Part shown: positions 19,490-27,214 of the stretch, in pieces
Position numbering within the stretch: the stretch's first letter is position 1
Layout of the letters: the number at the start of each line of letters is the position of its first letter
NCBI GenBank assembly: GCA_947470895.1
Contig: CANIVF010000011.1
Coordinates: 1-64,000 of the forward strand
From: Bacteroidota bacterium
Lineage (GTDB): Bacteria; Bacteroidota; Bacteroidia; Cytophagales; Cyclobacteriaceae
Direction: 5' to 3'
DNA: 64,000 bases
Translations under genes and position numbers: made by a program
The notes under the pieces: model-generated
The model's input: the letters and a program-made list of their open reading frames with translations, nothing else
What the model was told of the DNA's origin: nothing
The model's database searches: none

Positions 19490-20509
19490 ATGAAGTGTCA
19501 CAAGTTGCTCGCCATTCTTCTCTTTATTCCCGGTATTCTTTTCAGTCAGAAGCAGGATGTAGCGAAACTGTTTTTAGATGAAACGCCCTTGGAGGTCAAA
19601 CTCAGTATAGCCGTCAAAGATGTAAAGTCAATTACTACCGATACGGTGTACACGCCTTACATGATGCATTATAAGAAAGGGAATGCCTGGGACTCCATCA
19701 AGATTGAAGTGCGTGCACGAGGTAACTTCAGGCGGAAGGAATGTTATTATCCCCCGTTAAGGGTAAAGATCAAAAAGGAAGATGCCAAAGGTACACTCTT
19801 TGAAGGAAGCAGAAGTTTGAAGTTGGTATTGCCGTGCAAGCAGGTGAAGGAAAATTCATTGATTATGAAGGAATATGTCTGCTATCAGATGTATGAGCCT
19901 ATTACAAAATATACATTCAATTCACGTCTGGCCAATATCGAGTTTACCGACCTGAACAATAAAAAGATTACAGGAATAAAGTTTGCGGGATTCTTTATTG
20001 AAGATGACGATGTGGTGGCGAAACGACATCATGGAAAAGTGGTGGAAGATTTAAAATTGCATCCCAAGTCACTACAGGATAGTAATTCAGTACGGCATGA
20101 TATGTTCCAATACATGGTAGCGAATACGGATTGGTCTACTACGTTTTTGCACAATGCCAAGGTGATTCAATTGAATGAGTCTAAAAAGTATATACCACTG
20201 GCTTATGATTTCGATATGGCAGGTTTTGTCAGTGCTCCTTACGCTACTGCCAATGAAACCCTTGGTATTTCAAGCGTGCGTGAACGATTATACAGAGGCT
20301 TTTGCCGGTCGGAAGATGTGATGCAAGCCATTCGCCAGGAGTATATCAGTAAAGAGCAAACGATCAGAGACGTCATCAAGCGCTATGAAAATAGTTTTGA
20401 ACCCAAAGAGTTTGCCTCGATCATGAAATACATGGACGACTTTTTCATCACATTCAAAAGTGATTCAAGGTTTAAAAACAGCATTACCGATAAGTGCAGG
20501 ACAAACTGA
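19490..20509 (+). CDS. divergent CotH-like secreted protein
   Basis: Secreted protein (339 aa; signal peptide to about residue 19, ...GILFSQ). It has the CotH-like pattern in weaker form: VRARGNFRRKEC, a PPLRVKIKK strand, and IPLAYDFDMAGFV in place of the WDYDD motif. It is therefore probably a remote paralogue of the protein encoded on the opposite strand 97 bp away. Kinase activity cannot be claimed from sequence. Its stop is 3 bp from the end of the convergent DUF5706 gene. Confidence 0.7.
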   Translation: MKCHKLLAILLFIPGILFSQKQDVAKLFLDETPLEVKLSIAVKDVKSITTDTVYTPYMMHYKKGNAWDSIKIEVRARGNFRRKECYYPPLRVKIKKEDAKGTLFEGSRSLKLVLPCKQVKENSLIMKEYVCYQMYEPITKYTFNSRLANIEFTDLNNKKITGIKFAGFFIEDDDVVAKRHHGKVVEDLKLHPKSLQDSNSVRHDMFQYMVANTDWSTTFLHNAKVIQLNESKKYIPLAYDFDMAGFVSAPYATANETLGISSVRERLYRGFCRSEDVMQAIRQEYISKEQTIRDVIKRYENSFEPKEFASIMKYMDDFFITFKSDSRFKNSITDKCRTN

Positions 20510-20512
20510 GTT

Positions 20513-21079
20513 TTAGTTTCCCCAGGCGAGGAAACCTAAAAAGACCAGCACACTGAATACAAAACCGAACATAAACACCTGATACGCATATACCAGTAAA
20601 TTGTATTTACGCTTTAGGATGAGCCCCTGGTTATATAAATCAATGGTCATGTGTTCGTAAAGATCGTTTCCGGATTCGAGTAATTTATTTACTTCATCGA
20701 TATAACCCTGTTGGGAGTAGCTCGCAATAACGCCAAAAAATAACAGGCTGGATTTCTGCATGGTTCCTCCTACGTTTCTGGCTTTGATTAACTTAGGCCG
20801 TGCCGCCTGGATGGCAAAGATTACCGAAACCAGGCACGACAGAATAATCAACACAATGGGAATTAACATTTGAGGGCCATAGGCATCGATCTTACCAGCT
20901 ACCGCTCCGTAGCCCGTAATGGCGATGATCGAGGAAATGATCATCGTGTTTATGCTGATGATGATGTTCGCTTTATTATCAGCCATTTGGATCAGACTGC
21001 TTTGATTTTGATAAGTGGCTCTGAAAAGAGTTTCTCTGCCCCGCTCAGCTTTTTTGTTTTTGGGTTCTTTTTCCTCCAT
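20513..21079 (-). CDS. Pycsar effector-like membrane protein (DUF5706)
   Basis: Protein of 188 aa with a charged N-terminus, then the family motif QMADNKANIIISINTM (about residues 31-46) entering helix 1. A second helix is at about 70-90 and a C-terminal pair-forming helix at about 158-185. I recognise this as the PycTM/DUF5706 membrane domain. Known: in Pycsar anti-phage systems this domain is the effector, opened by cCMP or cUMP to collapse the membrane. No pyrimidine cyclase and no HD domain are encoded nearby, so here it is an orphan and may have a housekeeping role. It may share a transcript with the bestrophin-like gene upstream (70 bp gap). Confidence 0.8.
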   Translation of the reverse strand: MEEKEPKNKKAERGRETLFRATYQNQSSLIQMADNKANIIISINTMIISSIIAITGYGAVAGKIDAYGPQMLIPIVLIILSCLVSVIFAIQAARPKLIKARNVGGTMQKSSLLFFGVIASYSQQGYIDEVNKLLESGNDLYEHMTIDLYNQGLILKRKYNLLVYAYQVFMFGFVFSVLVFLGFLAWGN

Positions 21080-21149
21080 GTAGTTTAAAAGTACCTAATT
21101 TTTGAATTCAAATTAAAGTGTTTGTATGGGTTTCGAAGGAAGCCAGTAC

Positions 21150-21893
21150 TTACGATAGCCGGAAATCATTTAAGCGGATATCATCAAGTCCATGTTGATC
21201 GAATGGGTTCTCCATTTGATCTTGCACGTTGTAGAGTGAAATCAGGATAAAAGTAGAGATGGCGGATAATAGATAGACAATCCAGGATTCATTCAGCGAG
21301 ATACCGTCATGCAATTTGTGATACAGGGCAGGAGTGTAGATGATCGGATACATATAAATAAAAATCAGGCAATAGGCCCTGATCGCGATGGGGGTGCGGT
21401 GGTTATTCACGGCTTCAATGTTGCTAAGACTCTCATGCACGTCTTTCATGAAACGAAAGATTTTGATGGAAGTGCCATTTCCAATTTGTTCGTTGTTTTG
21501 TTTAATGAAGAGAAAGATCTTTCCCACTTCACCATTCAGTTTTTCCTGCGTGCACGTTTTAGGACCAAGATATTCCAGCAGGAAGTCCGGGATCGCTTGT
21601 ATGATCGCTTGAATTTCTATTTTTTTTTCGGTATCAAGCTTTTTGTTTTCCTGAAAACAGTGATCGATCGTAATCAATCCAGCTTTAAATTTAGACAGGT
21701 ATTCCAGGGATTTCTCTCTTCTGCTAAACGCACTTCGTATGGTAAATACCAGCGGGAAGATAATGGCGATACTGATCAGGGCCAGGTCATAGTTATATTG
21801 AAACTCCTGGGCCAGAGTTAGGTACGAAACCAGTAATGAAATTCCAATTGCGAAAAGGGTGCGGCTATTCAGAATAGAGAGGTACTTGTTCAT
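21150..21893 (-). CDS. bestrophin-like membrane protein
   Basis: Protein of 247 aa with N-terminal hydrophobic helices (about 10-30 and 37-55), a soluble helical centre and two further helices (about 170-190 and 203-222). The C-terminal sequence MENPFDQHGLDDIRL resembles the ENPF...DLPL tail of bacterial bestrophins (RFP-TM anion channels), but the protein is shorter than most. Anion channel function is inference from that tail and the topology. It precedes the DUF5706 gene on the same strand. Confidence 0.6.
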   Translation of the reverse strand: MNKYLSILNSRTLFAIGISLLVSYLTLAQEFQYNYDLALISIAIIFPLVFTIRSAFSRREKSLEYLSKFKAGLITIDHCFQENKKLDTEKKIEIQAIIQAIPDFLLEYLGPKTCTQEKLNGEVGKIFLFIKQNNEQIGNGTSIKIFRFMKDVHESLSNIEAVNNHRTPIAIRAYCLIFIYMYPIIYTPALYHKLHDGISLNESWIVYLLSAISTFILISLYNVQDQMENPFDQHGLDDIRLNDFRLS

Positions 21894-22190
21894 GAAATAA
21901 GATAGGGTTAGGGTGTTTCTGTAAATTTAATGGAATAAATCAGTTTCGGGTATTCATCTATTCATCATCGGCATAAGTAGATGAACAATATTGGTTTAAC
22001 CGTGATGGGGATCCGGGTTGTTGATGTACTTGATTGGATCATGGCAATCTCATTTTGTTACCGATTTGATAGGAATGTTCCCAAATTGGGCTGGAATTTG
22101 ATTAGTAAACCTGTTTTTTAGCCTGATTTATCACTTTTTTGTGCTGGCATAGAATTTAAGCATAGAGTGATCAACCAAACCATTATTGTC
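21894..22190. other. intergenic region, divergent promoters
   Basis: About 300 bases between the bestrophin-like gene and the first micropeptide gene. No coding sequence or repeat was recognised. It must hold divergent promoters, but no convincing -33/-7 pair was assigned. Confidence 0.4.
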
Positions 22191-22292
22191 ATGAATACTT
22201 TAAACGCTTACCGCAAATTCAATGAGAAGTTAATCCTTCGTTTAACGATCACCTTTGCTACCATTGGTGCTACTATGCTCTTGTTGCTCTAA
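22191..22292 (+). CDS. 33-residue membrane micropeptide, copy 1
   Basis: Short ORF from ATG to TAA encoding 33 residues, starting MNTLNAYRKFNEKL. It has a basic amphipathic N-terminal half and a hydrophobic C-terminal half ending TMLLLL. It aligns without gaps to the ORF 90 bp downstream: AYRKFNEKL against FYRRFNERL, and ATMLLLL against ITMLVLL. Such conservation between tandem copies argues that it is translated. One membrane helix with the N-terminus probably cytoplasmic is predicted by eye. Function unknown; a regulatory micropeptide or a type I toxin-like peptide are options. Confidence 0.65.
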   Translation: MNTLNAYRKFNEKLILRLTITFATIGATMLLLL

Positions 22293-22381
22293 TCTGTTTC
22301 GGGTAGCCTACCGAAGACCATTTTTTAGTTGATCTTTTTAACAAACCATATTTCTATTTAACAAGTAAACCTATCTCTATT

Positions 22382-22483
22382 ATGGAAAATTTAAAATTCT
22401 ACCGCAGATTTAACGAACGTCTGCTTCTCCAGTTGATTACCGCCTTCGGAATCGTCAGCATTACTATGCTGGTGTTACTTTGA
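22382..22483 (+). CDS. 33-residue membrane micropeptide, copy 2
   Basis: Second 33-residue ORF (ATG to TGA), starting MENLKFYRRFNERL and ending ITMLVLL, a paralogue of the preceding ORF of identical length. Its leader ends ctatctctatt directly before ATG. A strong Rho-independent terminator lies 28 bp after its stop, as expected for a real short transcript. Differences between the copies are mostly conservative (K/R, L/V/I), which suggests protein-level selection. Function unknown. Confidence 0.68.
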   Translation: MENLKFYRRFNERLLLQLITAFGIVSITMLVLL

Positions 22484-22510
22484 TTATCTTACGGCTGATC
22501 ATTTAAAAGA

Positions 22511-22550
22511 AAACCAAAAGGCGATCGGTATGATCGCCTTTTGGTTTTTT
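22511..22550 (+). terminator. Rho-independent terminator after the micropeptides
   Basis: Perfect hairpin with AAACCAAAAGGCGATC paired to GATCGCCTTTTGGTTT around a short loop, followed by a T run. This is one of the clearest terminators in the window. It closes the micropeptide transcription unit. Confidence 0.88.
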
Positions 22551-22670
22551 CCTGTTTTCAAGATCTACGAAGTAGCTGAATTCATTCTTCAGCTTATGGA
22601 TTGGTATACAAGATGTTTGTGATCCTTGAGCCTATCGTGGATCAATGTGAATAATCTTTCCAGGATATCA

Positions 22671-23096
22671 TTACAAATGAATACCAGCGGCCTTACCACC
22701 ATGGTGAATGATGGTGGAGTAGAGCGTGATCATTTTTTTTTCTTCATCGTTTAATTTACCATCAGCGAGTGCCTGATCCTCTAAAAAACTCACGATGTAA
22801 TTCCGGGCCTCATCACTTTGCAGGTTCTTATGCACAAGGGCACACGAAATGGGAACCTTTACATAGATGGATTTCAGACCACCAATGGCCACTTCTTGAG
22901 TGAGGTAATCGTACAACGCCTCGCATTCCTTCCTGGCTTGTTCAGGTGTAATTTGAAACCAGCCAGAGAGCTGTGCGGTAGATGCTTTTAAATCATTCAA
23001 TTCGCCTTCCGTAAAATTGCCGTCCGACATACCGATACAAATGATCGGATTCAAAGCATGTTGAAAGAGCGTCATTTTGAATTGCGGATTTTCCAT
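22671..23096 (-). CDS. TerB-like small protein
   Basis: Protein of 141 aa from the ATG chosen here (a TTG eight codons upstream is the only longer start). It is all-alpha with two similar acidic segments, GMSDGNFTEGELNDL and ALADGKLNDEEKKMI. These match the repeated DG-x-(h)-x-x-x-E pattern of TerB/DjlA-type domains, which carry metal-binding acidic residues. No signal peptide is present, so it should be cytoplasmic. TerB-like proteins are linked to tellurite and phage stress responses, but a specific role here is not supported. Confidence 0.72.
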   Translation of the reverse strand: MENPQFKMTLFQHALNPIICIGMSDGNFTEGELNDLKASTAQLSGWFQITPEQARKECEALYDYLTQEVAIGGLKSIYVKVPISCALVHKNLQSDEARNYIVSFLEDQALADGKLNDEEKKMITLYSTIIHHGGKAAGIHL

Positions 23097-23154
23097 AACC
23101 AGTTTATTTCGAAGAAGCAAAAATAGAAACTTTGACCGGAAAAGTTACGTTCAC

Positions 23155-23262
23155 TTAAACCAGAAGACTTAATACCAAAGAATACATTCCCAGAATAAGT
23201 GATAACATAATTAAGCTCATAAATGCTATGGCTTTTAGTTTGATTTGGAGCATGCGTAACAT
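23155..23262 (-). CDS. 35-residue membrane micropeptide
   Basis: ORF of 35 residues starting MLRMLQIKLKAIAF and ending in a long hydrophobic stretch (LILGMYSLVLSLLV). An upstream in-frame start would give 60 residues, but the shorter ATG is preceded by atctctatt, the same bases found before the second 33-residue micropeptide. The organisation (short basic head, hydrophobic tail) is the same, though sequence identity is low. Translation is plausible but unproven. Confidence 0.45.
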   Translation of the reverse strand: MLRMLQIKLKAIAFMSLIMLSLILGMYSLVLSLLV

Positions 23263-24019
23263 AATAGAGATGTTTAAATTTTGAAACCTTTTTTCTTTTT
23301 TTAACCTTTTTTCCCTCATTGATGATTCAAAAGTCATTGAAATGGCATTCCCATAAAACGGAGTATTCCTGATTTAATCAAAATCAGTACAACCCTGATA
23401 ACTCCAGAAGTTGTTCTTGCGAAGCCGTTGCCTATTATTCTTTCATGGTGGAGTCTCGATAGCTTGCCTGTCGGCTCTCCTCCTGGAAAACAGCCGGAGA
23501 CTCGGCCTGGAAAAACAACACCTATAATGGCTAGATAAATAACCCAAATATTGAGGACGACTAGAGGACAACAAACTGCCAACGAACACGGAATGAATCA
23601 GGTGTCAATATATTTGGGGGAGGCTGGCAATTTGGTAGTCGGGTTTGCATGTTTTTTAAGTCGAAAGTCAATATTCGATTTCCGGGGGGTGAGAAGGGAG
23701 GTTGCACTCAGCCCCGCATTATACCCTTACTATACCCTTACTATACCCTTAGTATACCCTTAGTATACCCTTAGTAAGCCCGGCTTTGTCTAGTCCTAAA
23801 ATTGTAATTACCATTACAAAATTATTTATTACAACCCCCACAAAATTCAGTCGGTATGCATTGATACCGTAATCGGCACACGCTGCAGTCCTGATCTACT
23901 AAATGTGTAAAGGGGGGTAATTGTTGACTGAATGGAAAACAGGCCGAAAACCATTATGGGCAGTAAATCAAATCTTTGGTTATTAATGGTCGAATCACTA
24001 AAATTGCATCCCTAAACAA
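23263..24019. other. long intergenic region before the tRNA
   Basis: About 750 bases between the micropeptide and the tRNA gene. Weak open frames occur on both strands, but their codon use and protein sequence look random. The only clear structure is the 11-bp tandem repeat array described separately. Part of this may be decayed coding sequence. Confidence 0.5.
23720..23774. repeat. five tandem 11-bp repeats
   Basis: Five head-to-tail copies of tatacccttaS, where the last base is C in units 1-2 and G in units 3-5. The 11-bp period equals about one DNA helical turn, so the same face is repeated each turn. No gene is assigned over it. It may be an iteron-like protein-binding site or a simple slippage repeat. 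Confidence 0.85.
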
Positions 24020-24093
24020 GGGCCCATAGCTCAGCTGGTTAGAGCACTTGACTCATAATCAAGGGGTCGCTGGATCGTGCCCAGCTGGGCCCA
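24020..24093 (+). tRNA. tRNA with CAU anticodon (Met or lysidine Ile2)
   Basis: Complete cloverleaf of 74 nt without encoded CCA. The acceptor stem is GGGCCCA/TGGGCCC, the D-arm GCTC...GAGC, and the anticodon stem CTTGA/TCAAG around loop CTCATAA (anticodon CAT). The variable loop is GGGTC and the T stem GCTGG/CCAGC. The T loop is unusual: it reads ATCGTGC, so positions 54 and 58 are A and T instead of the near-universal T and A. Elongator Met and the Ile2 species modified to lysidine both use CAU, and sequence alone does not separate them. Confidence 0.88.
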
Positions 24094-24104
24094 CTTAATA
24101 ATCA

Positions 24105-24134
24105 GGGAGTTACAATTCAGTAACTCCTTTTTTG
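24105..24134 (+). terminator. Rho-independent terminator after the tRNA
   Basis: GGAGTTAC and GTAACTCC form a hairpin around a short A/T-rich loop, followed by seven Ts. It lies 11 bp downstream of the tRNA and ends its transcript. Confidence 0.85.
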
Positions 24135-24413
24135 TTTATCACTTTAACACTTTTTGATAATTAGCTGGCGGATTGGGCATTGTGAAGTTGACTAAGACGA
24201 GTGGTTAAGCTCTCTACCTCACTTTTGCGAGAACAAGGAAAAATCTATTGCCTAATTCCGTTCTAATAGTGGCCAAACTCTTTCTTAAACATAAAAATCT
24301 CCATCAACAAATCATAGCAGGCTTTGTAAACCGGTAAATCATAGTGCAGCGCCATTTCTTAAATTCTCAAAAAAAAATTGCCCACTTCCCGGGACAAAAT
24401 GCAAATAACCAAA
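24135..24413. other. intergenic, nothing recognised
   Basis: About 280 bases between the tRNA terminator and the end of the caspase-FISUMP gene. No coding frame, repeat or RNA was recognised. Confidence 0.4.
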
Positions 24414-25877
24414 TCAATCCCTGACGCAACGCACAGAGAAACCCCAACCCTTATCGGAATACATCCTGCCTGCTCTGCCAGCGTTATGGAAAAGAATGCG
24501 GTTCCAGGCAGTACCAGTCTTGAATTCTGAAGAACTCCACCAGTACCCGAAGTTGCCAAGGGAGTGGAAGGTTGACGATCGATTGGTGATTCTTAAGCCA
24601 CCCGGAAGGCCTGCAATACCGCTGGTGTTATCTCCGTTTCCATTTTTAACCCATCCGCTGGTGCTTTTCATTTTTCGTCCTCCAGTAGTTTCTCCTCCTA
24701 AATAGTTGGTTGTGGCTGTCCATTCTCCATCACTTGGAATATGCCAGCCCTGGGGCGCCAGGCCGCGCGGGTCGTTTACCGCATACCAGTTATAGAGCTT
24801 GCCGTATGTGCGCCCGTTGGTGGGGTCGTTGTTATAGTAACACCAGGCGGATTGTTTGTTTTCGCCTGCGCGCTTCCATTCTTCTTCTGTTTTTGCTTCT
24901 GGTATTACCTCGCCATTGGCAAAATGGTCAACGTTCAAATTTTTGCCCAACCATTCTTGTGTGCCCACAGTAACGGTGCGCGCATCGGCAGTACCGTAGC
25001 CATAGTCGAGTGTAGTTGTAACCGGTGCTATATATACAGGCTCGGTTTTTACAATTGGCTGCGTTGTGGGTTGCGTGTTGGTTGCATCAGTGCCTGGGGT
25101 GAAATAAAAGTCTCCGGTATAATCGGAGGCAATCCAGGGGCGCTGCTCGTTGCCTGATTCGATGGCCACGTCACGGGCAACTTGCTTGAACACTTGCTCG
25201 ATATTAAGGCCTTCGGTATTGATGTATTGCAGTAGCTTGGAAGTGAAAAGACCATTGCGGCCTGTGCCATCACTGGCCACTGAACCGGGCTTGGTCGCAT
25301 AAACTATATAGGAGCCTTGGGGAGTGTCCACCATGCTCAACCCTTTTTCCCCCGAGCGGCTAAAACTGCGGAAGGGGTTGTTGCGGCAGGCATCGAGCAC
25401 AAAGATGTTCAGTCCATTGCCTGCTTCTTGTATGGCGCGCATCACGTAATCCATGTTCACGCATTGGTCGTCCAGGTCGGCTTCAATCTGAGGGTCGGCC
25501 TGGGTTGGTATCAGGTAATTAACACCCTTTACTTGCATGCCGTGGCCGGAGTAAAATACCAGGCCTGCAGCGTTTGGATTGCCCTGTAACAATTTGAAAT
25601 ATTTCAAAATGCCCTCTTGCATAACACGCTTGGTGGCAGGCTCAAATACTTCCACCACGGTGAAGCCCTTCTTTTTGAGGGTAGCGGCCATGTCGCGCGC
25701 ATCGTTGAGCGAGTTTTGCAGAGGGGCAACATGCAGATAGGATTTTACGCCTATGATGAGGGCGTATTTTTGTTGTTGTGCAAGGGTGTGCTGGCTAATT
25801 ACAACGCATAATGCAACCGTATAAAGAACTTTGGTTAATAGGTTTTTCAAAAAAATATTGATTAAGTAGGTTGTCAT
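24414..25877 (-). CDS. secreted caspase-like protein with FISUMP domain
   Basis: Protein of 487 aa. The signal peptide ends near residue 34 (...HTLAQQ). The caspase (peptidase C14) domain spans about 36-255, with catalytic His112 in FYSGHG and Cys164 in LDACRNNPF. After a Thr/Pro-rich linker, residues about 300-487 form a Fibrobacter succinogenes major paralogous (FISUMP) domain, with LGKNLNV, LYNWYAV, GWHIPSDGEWT, YWWSSSEF and the terminal GFSVRCVRD. Both domains look intact. The gene is visibly richer in G+C than its surroundings, which hints at transfer. The FISUMP part is probably a surface or carbohydrate-binding module. Peptidase target unknown. Confidence 0.9.
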   Translation of the reverse strand: MTTYLINIFLKNLLTKVLYTVALCVVISQHTLAQQQKYALIIGVKSYLHVAPLQNSLNDARDMAATLKKKGFTVVEVFEPATKRVMQEGILKYFKLLQGNPNAAGLVFYSGHGMQVKGVNYLIPTQADPQIEADLDDQCVNMDYVMRAIQEAGNGLNIFVLDACRNNPFRSFSRSGEKGLSMVDTPQGSYIVYATKPGSVASDGTGRNGLFTSKLLQYINTEGLNIEQVFKQVARDVAIESGNEQRPWIASDYTGDFYFTPGTDATNTQPTTQPIVKTEPVYIAPVTTTLDYGYGTADARTVTVGTQEWLGKNLNVDHFANGEVIPEAKTEEEWKRAGENKQSAWCYYNNDPTNGRTYGKLYNWYAVNDPRGLAPQGWHIPSDGEWTATTNYLGGETTGGRKMKSTSGWVKNGNGDNTSGIAGLPGGLRITNRSSTFHSLGNFGYWWSSSEFKTGTAWNRILFHNAGRAGRMYSDKGWGFSVRCVRD

Positions 25878-26324
25878 CCAGTAAGGATTTTATAAAAATA
25901 GTTATTTACAATGCAATACAATGCAACCAACCTTTTTTATTCTACTCCTTGCATACAATTTGCATACATTTTGTGAAGTAATCTTCCAATAAAGGAAAAC
26001 AACAGCGGTGCTAATTCTCTAGCTTGTGGGTAATCTTTTAAAACAACATTCCGCTATCTACCTTCTAAAGTACCTTTGGAACATTGGATGATTCCTTTCT
26101 GCTGGTGATCAGACCGCATGCTCTTGATTGAAAAAGCTAAGCAATCCGCAGAAGATTTTTACCCAGTTTATAAAAAGCAGAAGTGAGATAAGGTGTAACC
26201 ACATCCTTACCCATTAAACAGGAAAAAGAATTCCTCCTACCTCGAATCTATTATTAATATAGCATTTATTGGCAAGAGTAAAGACTTAATAGATTCAACA
26301 ATCTTCATTGTCTGAGAACATGGT
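25878..26324. other. intergenic region with an SRAP gene remnant
   Basis: About 450 bases containing the SRAP pseudogene tail described separately and otherwise AT-rich sequence. The plus-strand frame from 26118 (22 residues, MLLIEKAKQSAEDFYPVYKK...) looks protein-like but was not identified. Confidence 0.4.
26041..26118 (-). pseudogene. 3' remnant of a second SRAP gene
   Basis: The minus-strand translation gives LITSRKESSNVPKVL, a stop codon, then KVDSGMLF. This matches the last 25 residues of the intact SRAP protein encoded at 28606-29334 almost exactly, with a stop replacing Glu. The rest of the gene is absent. A second SRAP copy therefore existed here and was deleted. Confidence 0.8.
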
Positions 26325-26486
26325 ATGAAAGCCGTTTACACTTTTATTTTACCCATACTCTATACTACTTTGTTCCCCTCTTGCTGTGGCAGTAATCTTG
26401 CTAAAGATATAGATTACGGTTTGGTAAATGTGCCATCGGAAGGGATTGAACTGCAAATAAAAGACCATACGAAATTCACCAATTAA
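26325..26486 (+). CDS. small putative lipoprotein
   Basis: ORF of 53 residues with a hydrophobic N-terminus (MKAVYTFILPILYTTLFPSCC) followed by a polar tail. It looks like a signal peptide with an imperfect lipobox (FPSC). It lies 33 bp upstream of the MORN-variant lipoprotein gene in the same direction and might be co-expressed. It could also be a truncated remnant; no family was recognised. Confidence 0.4.
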   Translation: MKAVYTFILPILYTTLFPSCCGSNLAKDIDYGLVNVPSEGIELQIKDHTKFTN

Positions 26487-26519
26487 TTACTAGTTTTAAC
26501 AGATTAAGACGAAAGTGGT

Positions 26520-27047
26520 ATGTTAATGAGAAAATCGAATTGGATAGTACTGGGAGTGATTATTGTAATGGCTAGCTGTTCGAGTAATGATTATGCGGAT
26601 GTTAGCGGGCCTGATTTTGCAACCACAGAAAACGTTACCTATTACAAGGGGAAACCTTACAATGGAAAAGGATATGAATTTCATGAAATATGGGGTGCTA
26701 CTTTTGTCGGTTTATACAAGAATGGATTAATGGAGGGCGAATGGAAAAGTTATGCTGAACACGGACGGGTAATGGATATAATAACTTATAAAAATGGTAT
26801 TCAGTCTGGTCTATTTATAAAATATTTTGATGATGGAAAGCCCTTGCTTAAAGGTTCATTTCTAAATGGTTTAGAAGAAGGAAGATGGGAACTTTATTAT
26901 GATAACGGTCAATTAATCGGATATTCTACTTTTGTTAACGGTAAGCGTATTGGTAAACGCGAGGAATTTAAAAAAGATGGCTCCCCATGGTTTACTAAGT
27001 ACTATGATAATGGTGTTGAAGTAAGATGTGAAGGTGATTGTGACTAA
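26520..27047 (+). CDS. MORN-variant (YwqK-like) lipoprotein
   Basis: Protein of 175 aa with a lipoprotein signal (IVMASC, Cys20); an alternative ATG two codons in would serve equally. From about residue 60 it has repeated units of roughly 20-23 residues with the pattern YxNGxxxGxW (YKNGLMEGEWKSY, YKNGIQSGLF, FLNGLEEGRWELY, YDNGQLIG). These are typical of the MORN_2/YwqK family of beta-hairpin repeat proteins. Such proteins are often annotated as antitoxins, but that function is not supported for a lipoprotein with no partner here. Role unknown. Confidence 0.8.
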   Translation: MLMRKSNWIVLGVIIVMASCSSNDYADVSGPDFATTENVTYYKGKPYNGKGYEFHEIWGATFVGLYKNGLMEGEWKSYAEHGRVMDIITYKNGIQSGLFIKYFDDGKPLLKGSFLNGLEEGRWELYYDNGQLIGYSTFVNGKRIGKREEFKKDGSPWFTKYYDNGVEVRCEGDCD

Positions 27048-27214
27048 GGTCAATATTTTTGTAATAATGGCAGACAAAGAAATAGAGTTTCTCAAGGGAC
27101 TCCTAACTTAATGCCTTTAATGCTGTAGTGATTTTGCCATTGATCTGAAAGGAGGGTTAGTTCACCTCAAAACGAGATCACGGGTGCATCAAATCCTACT
27201 GCCGTGGGGTGGGT

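Noticed and set aside
20513-21079. complete Pycsar defence system
   Set aside because: Only the effector-like membrane protein is present; there is no cyclase gene in the window.
23334-23582. 82-residue minus-strand open frame before the tRNA region
   Set aside because: The protein has no domain pattern, odd Cys/Gly/Pro content and no supporting leader; it probably is non-coding or decayed sequence.
23720-23774. CRISPR array
   Set aside because: The 11-bp units are directly adjacent with no spacers, and no cas genes are nearby.
24069-24093. tRNA 3' end as an integration attachment site
   Set aside because: No second copy of the 3' tRNA sequence and no integrase gene were found in the window.
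26520-27047. toxin-antitoxin antitoxin (YwqK annotation)
   Set aside because: The protein is a lipoprotein and no toxin-like partner is adjacent; only the MORN-variant repeats are supported.
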